Shown here one piece after another: positions 33,439-33,656 of a stretch of DNA of 33,656 nucleotides. Numbering within the stretch: position 1 is the stretch's first letter; the number at the start of each line of letters is the position of its first letter. Below the pieces are notes generated by a model. It had not been told where the DNA came from. It searched no databases and worked only from the letters and a program-made list of their open reading frames with translations. The position numbers and the translations under genes are program-made. This DNA comes from Spongospora subterranea (taxonomy: Eukaryota > Endomyxa > Phytomyxea > Plasmodiophorida > Plasmodiophoridae). Where the stretch lies: positions 1 through 33,656 of the forward strand of contig OUQQ01000165.1 of the NCBI GenBank assembly GCA_900404475.1. Reading direction: 5' to 3'.

Positions 33439-33656
33439 GTAAGGGCTGAACCCACAGTGTTACGTTAACGGATCGTAAGGGCTGAACCCACAGTGTTACG
33501 TTAACGGATCGTAAGGGCTGAACCCACAGTGTTACGTTAACGGGTCGTAAGGGCTGAATACAGTGTTACGTTAACGGGACGTAAGGGCTGAATACAGTGT
33601 TACGTTAACGGGACGTAAGGGCTGAACACAGTGTTACGTTAACGGGACGTAAGGGC
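33439..33656 (+). repeat. Tandem satellite at the end of the window, 36 bp then 34 bp units
   Basis: Six full units plus a partial one. The first three are 36 bp (GTAAGGGCTGAACCCACAGT then GTTACGTTAACGGATC or GGGTC); the next three are 34 bp and lack two bases of the AACCCACAG segment. Each contains the palindrome CGTTAACG. The array runs off the window, so its true length is unknown. Confidence 0.95.

Noticed and set aside
33439..33656. CRISPR-like regular repeats
   Set aside because: The units are contiguous without unique spacers, and the genome is eukaryotic, so this is a tandem satellite.

Overview
This is a nuclear, intron-rich protist contig. Nearly every recognisable gene is split by short GT-AG introns, mostly 48-80 nt, and several genes end near an AATAAA signal. 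The plasma-membrane-type proton ATPases and the EF-hand pyrophosphatase resemble kinetoplastid proteins, but kinetoplastid genes are almost intron-free. A non-kinetoplastid protist is therefore more likely, perhaps a rhizarian or another SAR-type lineage; I cannot name the species. Two single-N gaps (9313 and 11472) are each flanked by near-identical 221 bp and 284 bp copies. These look like unmerged contig ends rather than biology.

Layout: 1-1738 holds no gene I can support, followed by a small Lys/Glu-rich frame. A first P3A H+-ATPase gene (2506-6143, 12 exons) is followed by a 5.4 kb accessory interval. That interval has a degenerate terminal-inverted-repeat element (6809-8010) enclosing a predicted secreted protein, and a secreted protein built of tandem 10-residue repeats (8522-10643). 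A paralogous H+-ATPase follows (11561-14969) and keeps all 11 intron positions. Next come a MORN-repeat protein (15668-16987, minus) and a 23-exon Aquarius (AQR) splicing helicase carrying a SAP-like insertion (17288-24035, minus). These are followed by an unrecognised multi-pass membrane protein (25131-26527), an FHA-domain protein with two CHD6-9-like SANT/SLIDE modules but no helicase (26599-28539, minus) and a double CxxC-PH protein (28797-29602). The last genes are an EF-hand-fused soluble pyrophosphatase of the acidocalcisomal VSP type (30204-31798) and an RBM42-like RNA-binding protein (31997-32833, minus). The window ends inside a 34/36 bp satellite (33439-33656).

The genes do not form an operon. 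Two functional themes recur: proton and pyrophosphate energetics (two P3A pumps, VSP-like PPase) and nuclear RNA/chromatin functions (AQR, RBM42, FHA-CHD-like protein). The most distinctive points are the domain architectures of the AQR and FHA genes, the VSP-like pyrophosphatase outside kinetoplastids, the inverted-repeat element with its secreted gene, and two introns enlarged by tandem repeats, one of which multiplies a splice-donor sequence.
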